A DNA stretch of 64,000 nt, taken from the NCBI RefSeq assembly GCF_012034935.1, contig NZ_JAATEN010000008.1, positions 186,001-250,000 on the forward strand. The letters are read 5' to 3'. A program made the translations under genes and the position numbers. Below the pieces are notes generated by a model that worked only from the letters and a program-made list of their open reading frames with translations, had not been told where the DNA came from and did not search any database. The DNA is from Streptomyces zingiberis (GTDB lineage: Bacteria > Actinomycetota > Actinomycetes > Streptomycetales > Streptomycetaceae). This document shows positions 1 through 11,626 of this stretch, piece after piece; the stretch's first letter is position 1, and the number at the start of each line of letters is the position of its first letter.

Positions 1-528
1 AAGGTCACCTCGCCGAGCCTGCGGGTCGCGGCGCTGGCCGCGCGCGGGCCGGTGCTGCGGCGGCTGCGGGCCATCCAGATCACCGACAGCTTCTTCGTCG
101 CCCGGCCGCTCCAGGAGACCGCGCTGGAACTCGTCGGCTCGCCGGCCTGGCGCCGCCATCTGCGGGCCGTCGGCGCGGGGCTGCGGCTCCGGCGGGAGGC
201 GCTGGCCACCGCGCTGGCCCGGGAACTGCCCGGGGACCGGCCCGCGCTGGTGCCCTCCGGCGGCGGCCACCTGTGGCTGCGGCTTGCCGGGACGGGCGGC
301 GCCGGCGCCGGCGCGGCCGATCACGAGGAGGAGGCGGTCACGGCGGAGGCGTTCCGTGCCGGCGTGGCCGTGGCCCCGGGCCGCCACTACTTCGCGGCCG
401 AACCACCCGGCGCGCACCTCCGGGTCGCGTTCGCCGCCGTCGCCAGCACCGGGGAGATCGCCGAGGGGGTGCGGCGGCTCCGGACCGCCGTGGAGAGTGT
501 CCGGGCCACCGGGGGCGCGCCCCGCTGA
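1..528 (+). CDS. PLP-dependent aminotransferase / MocR-type C-terminal part (5' truncated)
   Basis: The window opens inside this gene, in frame from base 1. The visible 175 residues look like the C-terminal half of a fold-type I aminotransferase, the kind fused behind a GntR helix-turn-helix in MocR regulators. The first visible residues, KVTSPSLRVAAL, fit the S-K-x-x-x-P-x-L-R pattern around the PLP-binding lysine, so base 1 probably starts the catalytic Lys codon. The small-domain arginine context HLRVAF near the C-terminus fits binding of the substrate carboxylate. Whether a DNA-binding domain precedes it cannot be seen. An ordinary aminotransferase is the alternative; family assignment is fairly secure, substrate unknown. 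Confidence 0.7.
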   Translation, partial: KVTSPSLRVAALAARGPVLRRLRAIQITDSFFVARPLQETALELVGSPAWRRHLRAVGAGLRLRREALATALARELPGDRPALVPSGGGHLWLRLAGTGGAGAGAADHEEEAVTAEAFRAGVAVAPGRHYFAAEPPGAHLRVAFAAVASTGEIAEGVRRLRTAVESVRATGGAPR

Positions 529-872
529 CGGGGCGGGCCGGGCGGTGAGCGGGCCACGACCGGGGCCGGCACCGTATCGGGCCGGGAGCCCCGACGGCCC
601 GCCGCCCGGCGCGTACGTCGTCCGCCGTGCCGAGGCCGGGGTATGGGCGGCGGCACGACGGGGCCGCCGGAGGCCCGTCGCGGGCGGCCCGCCGGGGCGC
701 CACCCCGCGCCCGTCCGGCCGGAACGCCACCCCGCTCCGTGCGGTCCCCCACCGGCTGACGAGGGCGGATCACCCCCGCCCGGGAAATCCGGCCGTCCTT
801 CATGGATGCGATTCACGCCATCGTGACGGACCATGGGCACAGCGACGCGGTGGGCGAGGCAAGGGGGCGCGT
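529..872. other. Intergenic stretch, no gene seen
   Basis: This holds 344 bases between the aminotransferase tail and the GTG start of the phosphatase. Open frames cross it on both strands, but none has a recognisable protein or a good ribosome binding site. It probably carries the phosphatase promoter, which I cannot place. Confidence 0.5.
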
Positions 873-3263
873 GTGGCGGCGGAACCGCACCTGGTGCCGG
901 CGTCCGCCGGGACGAACGGGACCGGCGGGACGGACGGGCGGGACGGCACGGAAGTGAACGGCACCGCCGACCCCGCCGGCACGGTGATGCGCCTGCTGAA
1001 CCGGACCAGCGCCTCCGGTCTGCTCACCGCCGCCAAGGAGGCCGCGCTCACCACCCTCGGAGCCCGGGCCGGCGCCGTGTACATCCGGCAGGACGACGGC
1101 CGGCTCCGGCTGGCGACCACCACCGGTTACGGGGAGTACATCGTGGAGCGCTACGGCTCCCTCGACCCCGGGGCCGACCTCCCGGCCGCCGAGGCCGCCC
1201 GCGCGCGCCGCCTGGTGTGGCGGCCCGCCCACGAGTACACCGGCCTCGGCGGCGACGCCACCCGCTTCCCCGCGCCCCGGGCCTTCGCCTCGCTGCCGCT
1301 GATGGCCGACGACCGCTGCCTGGCCGTCGTCACCGCCGAACTCGACGGGGACCGGCCGCTCTCCCCGGACGAGGAGCGGACCCTCACCCTGATCGCCGCC
1401 GTCGCCGGGCAGCGCCTGGAGCACCTTCTCTCCCGGGAGGTCAGGGCCCTGCCCGCCGGGGTCCCCCGGCTCGACCAGGCCGTCCGGCTGGTGGAGGGCC
1501 GGGCCCGCGCCGCCCGCCTCGAACTGGCTCTGGCCAGCGCGGACATCGGTGCCTTCGACTGGGACTTCGCCTCTGGCCGGCTGGTGTGGGACGAGCGGAC
1601 CTGCCGCCTGTTCGGGGTGGACGCCGAGACCTGGGACGAGCGGATCGACACCTTCTACGAGCTGGTGCACCCCGAGGACCGCGCCGCCGTCCGGACGGCC
1701 GCCCGCGCCGCCCTGCGCACCGGCCACTACGCGGCCGTCCACCGGGTCGTCCACCCCGGCGCCGGTGTGCGCTGGATCGACGCCAAGGCGCGGGTCGTCA
1801 CCGACCCGGCGGGCCGCCCACAGGGCCTCGTCGGCGTCGTCCAGGACCGCACCGAGGAGCGGGAGCGCGAGGAGGGACGGCTCGCCCGCCGGGAGTTCGT
1901 GCTCAACGTCACCGGCGCGTTCGGGTCGGCGCTCTCCACCCAGGACGTCGTGGACACCATGACCGGCACGGTGCTCCCCGCCCTGGAGGCCGTCGCGCTC
2001 GCCGTCCACCTGGTCGAGGACGGGGACGTGGTGCTCGCCGGGGCGGCCGGATATCCGCCGGACGTCCTCCGCCGGCTGGACTCGGCCGCGATGGCCGAGC
2101 CGGGCAGCCCCCTGTCCGCCGCGCTGCGCGCGGGCGGCCCGCTCTTCCTGGAGTCCCGCGCGGAGCACCGGGCGGCCTTCCCCGACGAGCGGTACCTCCC
2201 CGCCGGGGGCCACCACGCGTGGGCGCTGCTGCCGCTGGCCACCGCCGACGGCACGGTCGGCACCTGCGTCCTCTCCTACGACCGGCCCCGGACGTTCACC
2301 GCCGAGGACGAGGTACTGGCCACGGCCGTCGCCTCGATCCTGGCGCAGTCCCTGGCCCGCGCCCGCCTCTTCGACCGGCGCCGGACGGACATGACGGCCC
2401 TCCAGCGGGTGATGCTGCCGCGCACCCTCCCGGAGGTGCCCGGCCTGGAGATCGCGGTGCGCTACCTGCCGGGCTCGGAGGGGCTCGACGTCGGCGGCGA
2501 CTGGTACGACGTGGCCCGGCTTCCCGGCGGGCGCGTGGGGCTCACGATCGGTGACGTCCAGGGGCACAGCGCCGAGGCCGCCGCCGTGATGGGCCAGATC
2601 CGGACGGCGCTGCTCGCCTACACCGACGACGGGCACGGCCCGGCCGAGCTGATGGCCCGCGGGGACCGGATGCTCCGCGGGCTGGACACCGATCTCTTCG
2701 CCACCGCCTGCGTGGTGGAACTCGACCCGGCCACGGGGGCGCTGCGGATCGCCCGGGCCGGCCACCCCTACCCGCTGCTGCTGACGGCCGACGGCACCGT
2801 ACGCGAACTGGAGTGCGCCGGCGGGCTGCCGCTCGGCTGCGGCCAGGAAGGCCCGTACCCGGTGTCGGCCGGGGAACTGCCCCCGGGCGGAACCCTGCTG
2901 CTCTACACGGACGGCCTGGTCGAGGGCGCCGGCCACGACTTCGACGCCGGGGTGGCGCGGGTGAAGGGCTCGCTCGGTGCCTGGGCCGCGGAACGGGTGG
3001 CCGGGGGCGAGCAGACGAGCGGCGCGGACGGGGCGGAGGGTGCGGACAGTTCTGGCGGTGCAGGCGGGGCGGACGGGTCGGGAACCCCGGCGGGCCCGGG
3101 CACAGCGGGAGTGGCGGCGGGCACGGGCGGCGTGGCCCCGCCGGATCCCGGCGGAGCGGTCCGGACCGCCACTGAGACACTGGCCGACCGCGTCACCGCG
3201 TGCGCCGCGGCCGGGACCGCCGCCGACGACATCGCCGTCCTCCTGGTCCACCGCCCCGGCTGA
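873..3263 (+). CDS. GAF-PAS-GAF sensor PP2C (SpoIIE-type) serine phosphatase
   Basis: This 796-residue protein has the layout of the large actinomycete RsbU/SpoIIE-like phosphatases that dephosphorylate anti-anti-sigma factors. A first GAF domain lies at about residues 40-185, a PAS domain at about 215-330, a second GAF at about 347-500 and a PP2C-SpoIIE domain from about 515 to the end. The metal-binding motif VGGDWYDV is near residue 540, GDVQGHS follows about 20 residues later, and the final DDIAVLLV motif is at the C-terminus. No membrane segment is visible, so it should be cytosolic. The GTG at 873 is chosen because AAGGGGG lies 5 bases upstream; the frame is open to 627 without such support. 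A Gly/Ala-rich insert of about 50 residues interrupts the catalytic domain shortly before its last motif. The ligands of the sensor domains are unknown. Confidence 0.88.
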   Translation: MAAEPHLVPASAGTNGTGGTDGRDGTEVNGTADPAGTVMRLLNRTSASGLLTAAKEAALTTLGARAGAVYIRQDDGRLRLATTTGYGEYIVERYGSLDPGADLPAAEAARARRLVWRPAHEYTGLGGDATRFPAPRAFASLPLMADDRCLAVVTAELDGDRPLSPDEERTLTLIAAVAGQRLEHLLSREVRALPAGVPRLDQAVRLVEGRARAARLELALASADIGAFDWDFASGRLVWDERTCRLFGVDAETWDERIDTFYELVHPEDRAAVRTAARAALRTGHYAAVHRVVHPGAGVRWIDAKARVVTDPAGRPQGLVGVVQDRTEEREREEGRLARREFVLNVTGAFGSALSTQDVVDTMTGTVLPALEAVALAVHLVEDGDVVLAGAAGYPPDVLRRLDSAAMAEPGSPLSAALRAGGPLFLESRAEHRAAFPDERYLPAGGHHAWALLPLATADGTVGTCVLSYDRPRTFTAEDEVLATAVASILAQSLARARLFDRRRTDMTALQRVMLPRTLPEVPGLEIAVRYLPGSEGLDVGGDWYDVARLPGGRVGLTIGDVQGHSAEAAAVMGQIRTALLAYTDDGHGPAELMARGDRMLRGLDTDLFATACVVELDPATGALRIARAGHPYPLLLTADGTVRELECAGGLPLGCGQEGPYPVSAGELPPGGTLLLYTDGLVEGAGHDFDAGVARVKGSLGAWAAERVAGGEQTSGADGAEGADSSGGAGGADGSGTPAGPGTAGVAAGTGGVAPPDPGGAVRTATETLADRVTACAAAGTAADDIAVLLVHRPG

Positions 3264-3276
3264 CGGAGCCGGCGCA

Positions 3277-3322
3277 CCGCCGCCCCGGGGCGGCGGCCCC
3301 GCCGGTGGGTGGACCGGCGGGG
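3277..3322. terminator. Two tandem hairpins after the phosphatase
   Basis: Bases 3277-3296 form a perfect 20-base palindrome. It is followed at once by a 10-bp stem (3297-3306 with 3313-3322, six-base loop). There is no T run, which is usual for terminators in this GC range. Position just after the phosphatase stop supports termination. Confidence 0.6.
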
Positions 3323-3536
3323 CCGGGAACCCCGCGAGCCGGAACCCCGTGAGCGAGCCGCACCGGGACGGACGGCGGAGTGGACACGTGGAACCTGTGC
3401 CATGAATCTGGATATGAGTGAGAAATAGGGCCGCGGTCCGGTCTCCGCCGCAGCTGCGCCGGTTCGGCGGACCCGGCCCGGCCGGATCCTGCCGGAGCGC
3501 CGCGACCGCGCCGGAGCCCGGCGGACGGAGGTCGCC

Positions 3537-4223
3537 GTGACGGAGGCGTGGGAGCAGCGGATCTCCGACCCGGACACCCGGCGGGCGGAGGCGTTCAGCG
3601 ACGCCGTGCTCGCGATCGTCATCACCCTGCTCGTCCTCGACCTCCACCCGCCCCCGGAGCGGCCCGGGACCCTGCTGACGAAGCTGCTCCACCAGTGGCC
3701 CACCTATGTGGCCTATGTGGCGTCCTACCTCTACGTCGCCGTGGTGTGGCTCAACCACAAGGCCGCCTTCTGCCGGGTCCGGGTCATGGACCGCGGCCTG
3801 CACTGGGCCAACCTGGCCGTCCTCTTCTCCACGGCGCTGCTGCCGTGGCCCACCGCGATGGTCTCCACGGCCATCGCCGAGGGTGCCGGGAGTGACGCCC
3901 GGGTGGCGGTCGCGGTCTACGCGCTCGTCGGCGTCCTGACCTCGCTGGCCTGGCTCGCGCTCTTCCATCACCTCGGCCGCCACCCGGAACTGGCCTGGGA
4001 GCACGTGGCGGAGAACTTCTTCTCCCTGGAGCGGGTGCGCGCCCTCGTCGGGATCGTCCTCTACACCGCCGCCGGCCTCGTCGGCGCGCTCCTCCACCCG
4101 CTCACGGCCCTGGCGGTCTTCTGCTTCCTCCCGCTCTTCTACGGGGTCACCAGTCACGGCCTCACCGAACTCTCCGGCCCGCTCCGCCGCTTCCTGCCGC
4201 GCGGCCGAGGGCACGGCGGCTGA
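3537..4223 (+). CDS. TMEM175-family (DUF1211) membrane protein, probable potassium channel
   Basis: The 228-residue protein carries the family signature near its start, RAEAFSDAVLAIVITLLVLD, with the FSD motif and the Ile/Thr-lined first helix that in bacterial TMEM175 proteins forms the pore. About six hydrophobic segments follow, matching the usual six-helix single-repeat bacterial form, which assembles as a tetramer in the membrane. The GTG start has GGAG six bases upstream. The C-terminus is short and basic. It stands alone between the phosphatase and the arginine operon. Family assignment is firm; potassium selectivity is inferred from characterised relatives. Confidence 0.85.
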   Translation: MTEAWEQRISDPDTRRAEAFSDAVLAIVITLLVLDLHPPPERPGTLLTKLLHQWPTYVAYVASYLYVAVVWLNHKAAFCRVRVMDRGLHWANLAVLFSTALLPWPTAMVSTAIAEGAGSDARVAVAVYALVGVLTSLAWLALFHHLGRHPELAWEHVAENFFSLERVRALVGIVLYTAAGLVGALLHPLTALAVFCFLPLFYGVTSHGLTELSGPLRRFLPRGRGHGG

Positions 4224-4319
4224 CGGCGCCGGCCCGGCCCCGGCCACCACCCCCCGCCGCCGGACACGGCGGGGTGCCCGCGTCACCCGGTCTCCCCGCG
4301 CGGTGGCCGGGGCCCGGTC

Positions 4320-5401
<1,082 letters not shown>

Positions 5402-5600
5402 GCCGCCCGGGCACCACCAAGGCGGCCGGCGCCCCGTCAGCCCCCGGCCCGGGCGGGCTGCCCGGGTACCGCGGTCCGGAGGACCCCGGCGCCGGGAGCG
5501 CTCCGGATCACGCGGGCGGTCACAGCGGGCACGGAAACCACAGCACGCGCGGCCCCGCCGGCTCCACGGCCGCGGCGCAGACGGAAGGGACCAGGACGCA

Positions 5601-6782
5601 GTGAGCGTGACAGCAGCCAAGGGCTTCAAGGCGGCGGGGGTCACCGCCGGCCTCAAGCAGAGCGGGGACCCGGACCTGGCGCTCGTCGTCAACGAGGGGC
5701 CGAACCTGGCCGCCGCGGCGGTGTTCACGAGCAACCGGGTCAAGGCGGCCCCCGTCCTGTGGTCCGAGCAGGTCCTGAAGGGCGGCCAGGTCTCCGCCGT
5801 CGTCCTCAACTCCGGCGGTGCCAACGCCTGCACCGGCCCGCTCGGCTTCCAGGACACCCACGCCACCGCGGAGAAGACGGCGGAGTCGCTCAACTCCGCG
5901 GGCCACGACCTCACCGGCGGCCACAGCGCCGCCATGGTGGCCGTTGCCTCCACCGGGCTGATCGGCGTCCGGCTGCCCATGGACAAGCTGCGGCCGGGCG
6001 TGGACCGCGCCGTCGCGCAGCTCTCCCCGCACGGCGGCGAGAAGGCCGCCCTGGCGATCAAGACCACCGACTCGGTGCACAAGACCGCCGTGGTGGAGCA
6101 CCCCGGCGGCTGGACCGTCGGGGGCATGGCCAAGGGCGCGGGGATGCTCGCCCCCGGCCTCGCCACCATGCTCGTCGTCCTCACCACCGACGCCGACGTG
6201 GCCGCGGACGAGCTGGACCGGGCGCTGCGCGCGGCCACCCGCACCACCTTCGACCGGGTCGACTCCGACGGCTGCATGTCCACCAACGACATGGTGCTGC
6301 TGATGGCCTCCGGCGCGTCCGGGACGGCCCCCGCACCGGACGCCTTCGCCGAGGCCGTCCACGCCGTCTGCGCCGACCTCGCCCGGCAGCTCGTCGGCGA
6401 CGCCGAGGGCGCCTCCAAGGACATCCGGATCGAGGTGACGGGCGCCGCCAGCGAGGACGACGCGGTGGAGGTCGGCCGCTCCATCGCCCGCAACAACCTC
6501 TTCAAGTGCGCCGTCCACGGCGAGGACCCCAACTGGGGGCGGGTGCTCGCCGCCATCGGCACCACCTCCGCCGCCTTCGAGCCGGACCGGCTGAACGTCG
6601 CCATCAACGGCGTCTGGGTCTGCAAGGGCGGCGCGGTGGGCGAGGACCGCGAGCTGGTGGACATGCGCTACCGCGAGGTCCGCGTCACCGCCGACCTGGC
6701 GTCCGGCACCGAGTCGGCCGTCATCTGGACCAACGACCTGACCGCCGACTACGTCCACGAGAACAGCGCGTACTCCACATGA
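5601..6782 (+). CDS. argJ: Bifunctional ornithine acetyltransferase / N-acetylglutamate synthase
   Basis: ArgJ moves the acetyl group from acetylornithine back to glutamate, closing the acetyl cycle of arginine synthesis. The precursor is 393 residues. The autocleavage site is visible in [13 protein letters not shown], with the nucleophile Thr189 at the start of the beta chain. The GTG at 5601 has AGGA close upstream. A gap of 199 bases separates it from argC, unlike the overlapping genes downstream; I see no gene in that gap. It overlaps argB by four bases (ATGA), so the two are probably translationally coupled. Whether it also makes N-acetylglutamate from acetyl-CoA cannot be read from the sequence. 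Confidence 0.96.
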   Translation: MSVTAAKGFKAAGVTAGLKQSGDPDLALVVNEGPNLAAAAVFTSNRVKAAPVLWSEQVLKGGQVSAVVLNSGGANACTGPLGFQDTHATAEKTAESLNSAGHDLTGGHSAAMVAVASTGLIGVRLPMDKLRPGVDRAVAQLSPHGGEKAALAIKTTDSVHKTAVVEHPGGWTVGGMAKGAGMLAPGLATMLVVLTTDADVAADELDRALRAATRTTFDRVDSDGCMSTNDMVLLMASGASGTAPAPDAFAEAVHAVCADLARQLVGDAEGASKDIRIEVTGAASEDDAVEVGRSIARNNLFKCAVHGEDPNWGRVLAAIGTTSAAFEPDRLNVAINGVWVCKGGAVGEDRELVDMRYREVRVTADLASGTESAVIWTNDLTADYVHENSAYST

Positions 6783-7680
6783 CCGCCACCCGGAAACACA
6801 CCGCCCTGCCGAAGGCGCGCATCCTCATCGAGGCGCTGCCCTGGCTCACCCGGCACCACGGCAGGACCGTCGTCGTCAAGTTCGGCGGCAACGCCATGGT
6901 CGACGAGGAGCTGAAGGCGGCCTTCGCCCAGGACGTCGTCTTCCTCCGCCACGCCGGCCTGAAGCCCGTCGTCGTGCACGGCGGCGGGCCGCAGATCACC
7001 GCGCACCTCGACAAGCTGGGCCTGGTCTCGGAGTTCAAGGCCGGGCTGCGGGTCACCACGCCGGAGGCGATGGACGTCGTCCGGATGGTGCTCGCCGGGC
7101 ATGTGCAGCGGGAGCTGGTCGGGCTGCTCAACCGGCACGGCCCGCTCGCCGTCGGCCTCACCGGTGAGGACGCGCACACCCTGACCGCCGTCAAGCGCTA
7201 CGCCGAGGTCGACGGCGAGAGCGTGGACATCGGGCGGGTCGGCGAGATCACCGGGGTGGAGACGGGCGCGATCCAGGCCCTGCTGGACGACGGCCGTATC
7301 CCCGTGGTCTCCTCCGTCGCCCGCAGCGCCGACGACGGGCACGTCTACAACGTCAACGCGGACACGGCCGCCGCCGCGCTCGCCGCCGCGCTGAACGCGG
7401 AGACCCTGATGGTGCTCACCGATGTCGAGGGCCTCTACGAGGACTGGCCGCACAGCGACGAGGTGATCAGCAGGCTCACCGCGGCCGAGCTGGAGAAGCT
7501 CCTGCCCGACCTGGCCAGCGGCATGGTGCCCAAGATGGAGGGGTGTCTGCACGCCGTGCGGAACGGGGTGCGCACCGCTCGCGTCATCGACGGCCGGGTG
7601 CCGCACTCCATCCTGCTGGAGATCTTCACGGACGAAGGGATCGGCACGATGGTCGTGCCCGACGCGGAGGGGGAGACCGC

Positions 7681-7684
<4 letters not shown>
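6779..7684 (+). CDS. argB: Acetylglutamate kinase
   Basis: ArgB phosphorylates N-acetylglutamate, the step usually inhibited by arginine in organisms with the ArgJ cycle. The 301-residue protein shows the amino acid kinase fold: [10 protein letters not shown] near the N-terminus, the glycine-rich VVHGGGPQI, the [12 protein letters not shown] nucleotide-site motif and a KMEGCLHAV segment near the end. The N-terminal helix before the kinase core is the feature found in arginine-sensitive hexameric enzymes. The ATG overlaps the argJ stop, and its own stop overlaps the argD start, both by four bases. Confidence 0.97.
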
Positions 7685-8958
<1,274 letters not shown>

Positions 8959-8965
8959 CGACACG

Positions 8966-9502
8966 ATGGGCCAGGCGCAGGGCACCGAACACGGCGGGCC
9001 GGCCGTTCCCCAGACCCGGACGGCCCGCCACCGGCGGATCGTCGACATCCTCGGCCGGCAGCCGGTGCGCTCGCAGAGCCAGCTCGCCCGGCTGCTCGCC
9101 GAGGACGGGCTGACGGTCACCCAGGCGACCCTCAGCCGGGACCTCGACGAGCTCGGCGCGGTGAAGATCCGCTCCGCCGGAGGCGAACTGATCTACGCCG
9201 TCCCCTCGGAGGGCGGTTTCCGCACCCCGCGGGCGCCGCTGGGGGAGTCGGCGAAGGAACAGCGGATGGCCCGGCTCGCCGGTGAACTCCTCATCTCCGC
9301 CGAGGCCTCGGCGAACCTCGTGGTGCTGCGCACCCCGCCCGGCGCCGCCCAGTTCCTCGCCTCGGCCATCGACCAGGCCGAGGTGCACGAGATCCTCGGC
9401 ACCATCGCGGGGGACGACACCGTGCTGCTCATCAGCCGCGACCCGGCCGGCGGGCAGGCGCTCGCCGACCACCTGCTGCGCCTCGCCCAGCGGGCGCGGT
9501 AG
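8966..9502 (+). CDS. argR: Arginine repressor
   Basis: ArgR is a hexameric DNA-binding regulator that uses arginine as corepressor. The 178-residue protein has an N-terminal winged helix ([20 protein letters not shown], then [10 protein letters not shown]) and the C-terminal arginine-binding and trimerisation domain with the conserved [12 protein letters not shown]. It closes the argCJBDR operon and should control it through the ARG-box-like elements upstream of argC and argG. The ATG at 8966 is chosen because it follows the argD stop directly and gives the normal length; only a distant GGAG is available as a ribosome site. Confidence 0.96.
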   Translation: MGQAQGTEHGGPAVPQTRTARHRRIVDILGRQPVRSQSQLARLLAEDGLTVTQATLSRDLDELGAVKIRSAGGELIYAVPSEGGFRTPRAPLGESAKEQRMARLAGELLISAEASANLVVLRTPPGAAQFLASAIDQAEVHEILGTIAGDDTVLLISRDPAGGQALADHLLRLAQRAR

Positions 9503-9516
9503 CGGCCCCGCGCGGA

Positions 9517-9532
9517 GAGCGCCGGGGCGCTC
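9517..9532. terminator. Small hairpin between convergent argR and the DUF397 gene
   Basis: GAGCGCC (9517-9523) pairs with GGCGCTC (9526-9532) around two bases. In practice this means six pairs and a four-base loop. It sits between two convergent genes. A weak terminator is the simplest reading. Confidence 0.4.
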
Positions 9533-9597
9533 CGGTGACGGGACCCGCCGGGCGCGTGGCGGCGGGGCCGGGGCCCCGGCGGAAGCGGCGGGAGCGC

Positions 9598-9819
9598 CTA
9601 GAGGAGGTCGAACCCGCCCGCCCGGATGTCGGCGATGAACGCCGCCCACTCCTCCGATCGCAGCAGCAGCGCGGGCCCGGACGGGTCCTGGGAGTCCCGC
9701 ACCGCCACGGTGGCCTCCTGGTACGGGGCCACTTCGACGCAGGTGTCCTCGCCACCGCTGTACGAGGAGGCGGTCCACCGCACCGCCAGGGCCGAGGCAT
9801 CGGGGACGAAACAGCTCAT
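9598..9819 (-). CDS. DUF397 domain protein (orphan)
   Basis: This is a 73-residue protein of the DUF397 family: it has the RWTASSYSGGEDTCVEV opening and the DSQDPSGPALLL and EEWAAFI motifs. DUF397 proteins are abundant in Streptomyces and normally sit next to an XRE-type helix-turn-helix regulator, probably as its small partner. No such regulator gene is present on either side here, so this copy is an orphan. The start shown is the ATG giving the family's usual N-terminus. No clear Shine-Dalgarno precedes it, and the frame stays open to 9984. It converges on argR. Confidence 0.85.
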   Translation of the reverse strand: MSCFVPDASALAVRWTASSYSGGEDTCVEVAPYQEATVAVRDSQDPSGPALLLRSEEWAAFIADIRAGGFDLL

Positions 9820-10354
9820 GAGGGTTGGGTGCCTGCTTCCCCTGGCCATGGGCGGGAGTCCGCGCGGCCAACCCGGCCTGACCAGGAGCCGGTCGACGGG
9901 CCGCCCGGCGGCGGCCGCCCCGCGCGGGCCGTCTGCTGAGAGGCTACCCGCGGGGAGGACGGACCAGAATGCTCCGGTCCACATTGCTTCCGGGAGGGAT
10001 CTCCACCCCCGGGCCCGCGTCGCCGTGCCGCGCGTCCCGCCGGCGGAGGGCGGAGGCGGATCCGCCTCGCCCGTGGTGGGCGGGACGGGCGCCGCCGCGT
10101 GGGCTTGCCGGACCGGCCCGCTCCGTCCCGGGCCCGTGGGGGCCGCCGGGCGGTGGGACCGCGGGACGGAGCTGCGGCGGACCCGGCGCGGGCCGGTGAC
10201 CCGCCGCGCCGGGAGCGCCGGGGCGGCCGCTCATGCCGTGCCCGGCACGGTCACCCCGTGGGGGCGGAGGAGACGCGAGCGCTCCCGCGCCGCCCCAGCC
10301 GGGGGAACGGGACCGGCGGTCACCGGCCGGGCAGGCGCGGAATCCCGCCGCCCG
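9820..10354. other. Intergenic stretch without a supported gene
   Basis: These 535 bases lie between the start of the DUF397 gene and the stop of the transporter gene. Several open frames cross it (for example 9944-10234 minus and 9969-10199 plus), but their products are Arg/Pro/Gly-rich shadows with no family resemblance. I see no clear RNA gene. A promoter for the DUF397 gene must lie near 9820-9900 but is not recognisable. Confidence 0.45.
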
Positions 10355-11431
10355 TCACCGGGGGCGGCGGGAGAACCAGGTGGCGAGCAGGGCGCCGGAG
10401 ACGTTGTGCCAGACCGAGAAGACCGCCGCGGGCAGTGCCGCGACCGCCCCGAAGTGGCCCGCGGCGAGGGACGCGGCGAGTCCCGAGTTCTGCATCCCCA
10501 CCTCGAACGCCAGTGCCCGTCCCGCCGGCGCGTCCAGCCGCGCCGCGCGCCCCGCGGCCCAGCCGAGCGCCAGCCCCAGCCCGTTGTGGAGGATGACGGC
10601 GAGGACCACGGTCCCGGCGGCGGCCCCGATCGCGTCCGCGCTGCCCGCGACCACGACGGCCACGATGACCCCGATGGCGGCCACCGACAGCCAGGGCAGT
10701 ACGCCCAGCGCCCGTTCCACCCGCCGCCCGGCCAGCAGCCGCACGGCGAGCCCGGCGAGCACCGGCAGCAGCACGGTGCGCAGGATGTCCGTCACCATCG
10801 AACCGGCGTCCACCGGCAGGAACTCCCCGGCCAGCAGCAGCGCCAGGGGCGGTGTCACCAGCGGGGAGAGCAGGGTGGAGACACTGGTCACCGAGACGGA
10901 CAGGGCGACGTCCCCGCGCGCCAGGTACGTCACCACGTTGGACGCCGTCCCGCCCGGGGCGCAGCCGACGAGCACCAGACCCGCCGCGAGAGCGGGCGGC
11001 AGCCCCAGCGCGTGGGCGATCAGCCAGCCCAGCCCCGGCATGATCAGATACTGCGCGGACAGCCCCAGCAGCAGAACCCACGGGCGCCGGGCCACACCGC
11101 GCAGATCCGGCGGTGTCAGGGTCAGGCCCATCCCGAACATCACCACGCCGAGCAGATACGGCACAGCGGGCCCCCAGCCGGTGAAGGCCGAGGGGGCCAG
11201 CAGCCCCGTCGCGCCCGCGGCCAGCACCAGGACGGGGAAGACGGTGACGGCGATCCGCGCGCCCCGCCGGGCGGTGGAGCCGGGCGCGCCGGGTGAACTC
11301 GGCGCACCCGGGGCGTCCGGGGCGCCGGCGGGCCCGGACGCCGGGTGGGCGGGACCGGCGTGCCCGGGGGAGCCGGGGGAAGGGCTGCCGGGGTCGGGAG
11401 GGGCGGGGGAGTTCCGTGGTTCGTTCGGCAC
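10355..11431 (-). CDS. Bile acid:sodium symporter (BASS/SBF) family transporter
   Basis: The protein is a polytopic membrane transporter of the SBF fold. The signature stretches are PYLLGVVMFGMGLTLTPPDL, GLVLVGCAPGGTASNVVTYL (the unwound crossover region that binds sodium) and the later AFEVGMQNSGLAASLA. About nine or ten helices are visible. These carriers move organic anions with sodium; the substrate of this one is unknown. The GTG at 11431 is a choice among several: the frame is open to an ATG at 11593, and the first 60-odd residues are a Pro/Gly-rich tail, so the exact start is uncertain. The gene is separate from the flavin module upstream of it. Confidence 0.82.
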   Translation of the reverse strand: MPNEPRNSPAPPDPGSPSPGSPGHAGPAHPASGPAGAPDAPGAPSSPGAPGSTARRGARIAVTVFPVLVLAAGATGLLAPSAFTGWGPAVPYLLGVVMFGMGLTLTPPDLRGVARRPWVLLLGLSAQYLIMPGLGWLIAHALGLPPALAAGLVLVGCAPGGTASNVVTYLARGDVALSVSVTSVSTLLSPLVTPPLALLLAGEFLPVDAGSMVTDILRTVLLPVLAGLAVRLLAGRRVERALGVLPWLSVAAIGVIVAVVVAGSADAIGAAAGTVVLAVILHNGLGLALGWAAGRAARLDAPAGRALAFEVGMQNSGLAASLAAGHFGAVAALPAAVFSVWHNVSGALLATWFSRRPR

Positions 11432-11626
11432 CCCGCGATGCAACGCCCTGGCCGGTGCGTTCCGCAAGTCCCGTCCCGCGATGCGGAAACACGCGGCCGC
11501 CACCTCCGCGGCGTGCGCGGGTGAGGCGGGGCGCCGGGCCGGGGTCACCTCGGGCGCGCGGACGGGAGAGGACCGCGGTGGGTGGCCGGCCATGCCCGGA
11601 CGGGAGGCCGGGACCGGCCCGCCCGC

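Noticed and set aside
9944..10234. A 96-codon minus-strand frame upstream of the DUF397 gene, considered as a missing XRE partner
   Set aside because: It has no helix-turn-helix pattern and is Pro/Gly/Arg-rich.
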